From NCBI GenBank assembly GCA_900542055.1, contig UQMA01000015.1, forward strand, positions 1-32,687: a stretch of DNA of 32,687 nt, in the 5' to 3' direction. The translations under genes were made by a program, and so were the position numbers. Positions within the stretch are counted from its first letter, which is position 1. Each line of letters starts with the position of its first letter. Source of the stretch: an uncultured Azospirillum sp. (GTDB lineage: Bacteria; Pseudomonadota; Alphaproteobacteria; RF32; CAG-239). Of the stretch, positions 31,504 to 32,687 are shown in pieces. The notes under the pieces are model-generated. The model worked only from the letters and a program-made list of their open reading frames with translations, had not been told where the DNA came from and did not search any database.

Positions 31504-31970
31504 TATTGGGCCTCCTGTTTATCAAAGGGCTTATCATAGCAATTTATGTTTTTATCTAATTCCACAGTTTTATCATTAGTAACTGCAAAAAATTGAAATT
31601 GTGTTAAATCTTTGAAAAATGGATTTTGGGCATTTGCAGTTACAAGTTTACAATCATATGGAGGAACAACCAAAGGAACTTGAACTGCATGCCAAAATGG
31701 AATTTCCTTTCCATCTTTTTTTAGAAAAATTTTATAAATATTTTCTGTTTTATTTTTATTATTTACAATTGCAATATCTCTTAAATGAAAGCCTCCATTC
31801 GGTTGAGCGCCATAAGACATAGGAAGAGTGACAGTTAAACTATGATCTGTTTTTTCTTTTTTATCATCTTCTGCAATTTTAGTCATAGTCTTATTAAGCT
31901 TAAACATAGCAAAGGTTAATATTAAAACAGAAGCGGATAAAAAGATATTAATACAGTCAGCCCAATTCAT
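31503..31970 (-). CDS. Membrane-anchored hypothetical protein between hsdS and hsdR (system 2)
   Basis: This 155-aa protein has one N-terminal membrane helix (about 7-24), a short charged stretch (KIAEDDKKEKTDH) and a beta-rich soluble domain (SLTVTLPMSYG, HLRDIAIVNNKN, ENIYKIFLKKDGKEIP, VPPYDCKLVTAN). The strand pattern could be an immunoglobulin-like fold; I recognise no family. Its start lies three bases after the hsdS stop, with GAGGAG overlapping that stop, and its own stop overlaps the hsdR start. It is therefore expressed as part of the R-M operon. A domain tethered to the membrane suggests an accessory defence or sensing role, but this is inference. Confidence 0.75.
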   Translation of the reverse strand: MNWADCINIFLSASVLILTFAMFKLNKTMTKIAEDDKKEKTDHSLTVTLPMSYGAQPNGGFHLRDIAIVNNKNKTENIYKIFLKKDGKEIPFWHAVQVPLVVPPYDCKLVTANAQNPFFKDLTQFQFFAVTNDKTVELDKNINCYDKPFDKQEAQ

Positions 31971-31973
31971 TTT

Positions 31974-32687
31974 CTACTCCTCGGTAAATGATAATTTATC
32001 AGCCGAAATGTTAACTTTTGAAACATCAATTTCCCCACTCATCAGTTTCGGTAATAACGTATCTCGTAACTGTGCAAGTCTTGTGCTTTCTTCTATGTTT
32101 CTTCCAATTAAATTAAACATAGGAGTTATTTCATTATTATATTTTTTCACGCGCTCCATATCTAATTCAGAAATAGGCATTATTTCTATATGTTGCGGAT
32201 AAATATGTGGCTGTGCCGAACCTGTTTGGGAGTCAAAAATCTCCTTTTGACGTTTTTTTAACATTATAAACCAAAAATAAACATAAGGAGTCATCTTACT
32301 ATCTATAAAAGATGAATCAGAAGACCAAACAGGAATATGCCATAAATTTACATATCCAGCATTTGCACCTGAAGCAGATATAGTTATAACGGGAGATGTT
32401 GTATTTGCGGTATTATGGTATGTTGAGGGAGATAGACCACCTGCAACGACAGGTACTTTTCCACTAACAGCATCCTTTGATAATAAATTTTTACCTCTCT
32501 TAGGTGAAATATATTTACCAATATTTATTTCGCCTGTAGATACCGAAGGAAAATACTCGTCAAACAAAGCCTGAGCCTGTTGTTCTAAATTATTATTTAT
32601 CTTATTATTCAGCTCAATTTTATCATCCAGCGCACCCAACACCCCCGCAATTTTCTGTTGAATGTCTAGTGGTGGAAGAGATATTGG
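31974..32687 (-). CDS. hsdS: Type I specificity subunit HsdS (system 2), N-terminal part beyond the window
   Basis: The reading frame is open to the right edge, so the gene is cut by the window. The 238 visible residues begin inside the first conserved helix (PISLPPLDIQQKIAGVLGAL, DDKIELNNKINNNLEQQAQALF). The second target-recognition domain follows (NIGKYISPKRGKNL to PQHIEIMPI). The protein ends with the conserved C-terminal helix and LPKLMSGEIDVSKV, the usual type IC ending. The recognition domain is AT-rich. A GTG at 32642 is not a start but an internal Val codon. hsdM should lie further right, upstream in transcription order. Confidence 0.93.
   Translation of the reverse strand, partial: PISLPPLDIQQKIAGVLGALDDKIELNNKINNNLEQQAQALFDEYFPSVSTGEINIGKYISPKRGKNLLSKDAVSGKVPVVAGGLSPSTYHNTANTTSPVITISASGANAGYVNLWHIPVWSSDSSFIDSKMTPYVYFWFIMLKKRQKEIFDSQTGSAQPHIYPQHIEIMPISELDMERVKKYNNEITPMFNLIGRNIEESTRLAQLRDTLLPKLMSGEIDVSKVNISADKLSFTEE

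Noticed and set aside
32642..32650. CCCCCGCAA matching the 3' end of tRNA-fMet, a possible attachment repeat
   Set aside because: Only nine bases match and they lie inside the conserved coding part of hsdS, so chance is the better explanation.

Overview
The window looks like a chromosomal stretch from an AT-rich (low-GC) alphaproteobacterium, probably an uncultured, fermentative, gut-type lineage. The evidence is a DUF4167 gene directly downstream of prmC (a family I know essentially only from Alphaproteobacteria), an RpoH-type sigma factor, a heat-shock promoter of the alphaproteobacterial CTTG/CYTAT kind, and an initiator tRNA with one altered anticodon-stem pair. Formate-THF ligase and an iron-sulfur L-serine dehydratase fit an anaerobic lifestyle. 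The placement is inference; no rRNA is present to confirm it.

Left part (1-18.8 kb), mostly housekeeping. An unrecognised gene of atypical composition (118-1005) is followed by a CDF zinc/metal exporter behind a CsoR-like operator and an hsp20 gene behind an RpoH promoter. Next, on the minus strand, come fhs, a PfkB sugar kinase translationally coupled to a FucP-type MFS sugar transporter, and an unknown gene coupled to a glycine-zipper lipoprotein. Divergent promoters then separate this block from asnS, a secreted hypothetical, rpoH, a 71-aa gene overlapping prmC, the DUF4167 gene and a membrane metallophosphoesterase. A long convergent hairpin ends that run against a solitary beta-type DNA methyltransferase. 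A plus-strand group follows: sdaA, a putative 10-TM metal exporter and a YbhN/AglD-type flippase-like membrane protein.

Right part (18.8-32.7 kb), a defence-rich region around two tRNA genes. The first type I restriction-modification operon (minus strand; transcription order hsdR, membrane protein, cytosolic protein, hsdS, hsdM) carries two extra genes between hsdR and hsdS. Their sizes, topology and sequence pattern resemble the Kiwa pair KwaA/KwaB (DUF4868). Then come tRNA-Pro(CGG), pgpA, a possible 22-aa membrane peptide and initiator tRNA-Met. Downstream of the initiator tRNA lies decayed phage-like DNA: an open-frame fragment, a holin-like small gene broken by an in-frame TAA, and an intact phage-type PAPS-reductase-family gene. 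The window ends inside a second, different type I system (hsdR of EcoR124I type, hsdS running off the right edge), which also has an extra single-TM gene between hsdS and hsdR.

The strongest candidate for an unusual system is the pair of type I R-M operons with embedded membrane-anchored accessory genes, especially the Kiwa-like module that appears co-transcribed and translationally coupled with its host hsd genes.
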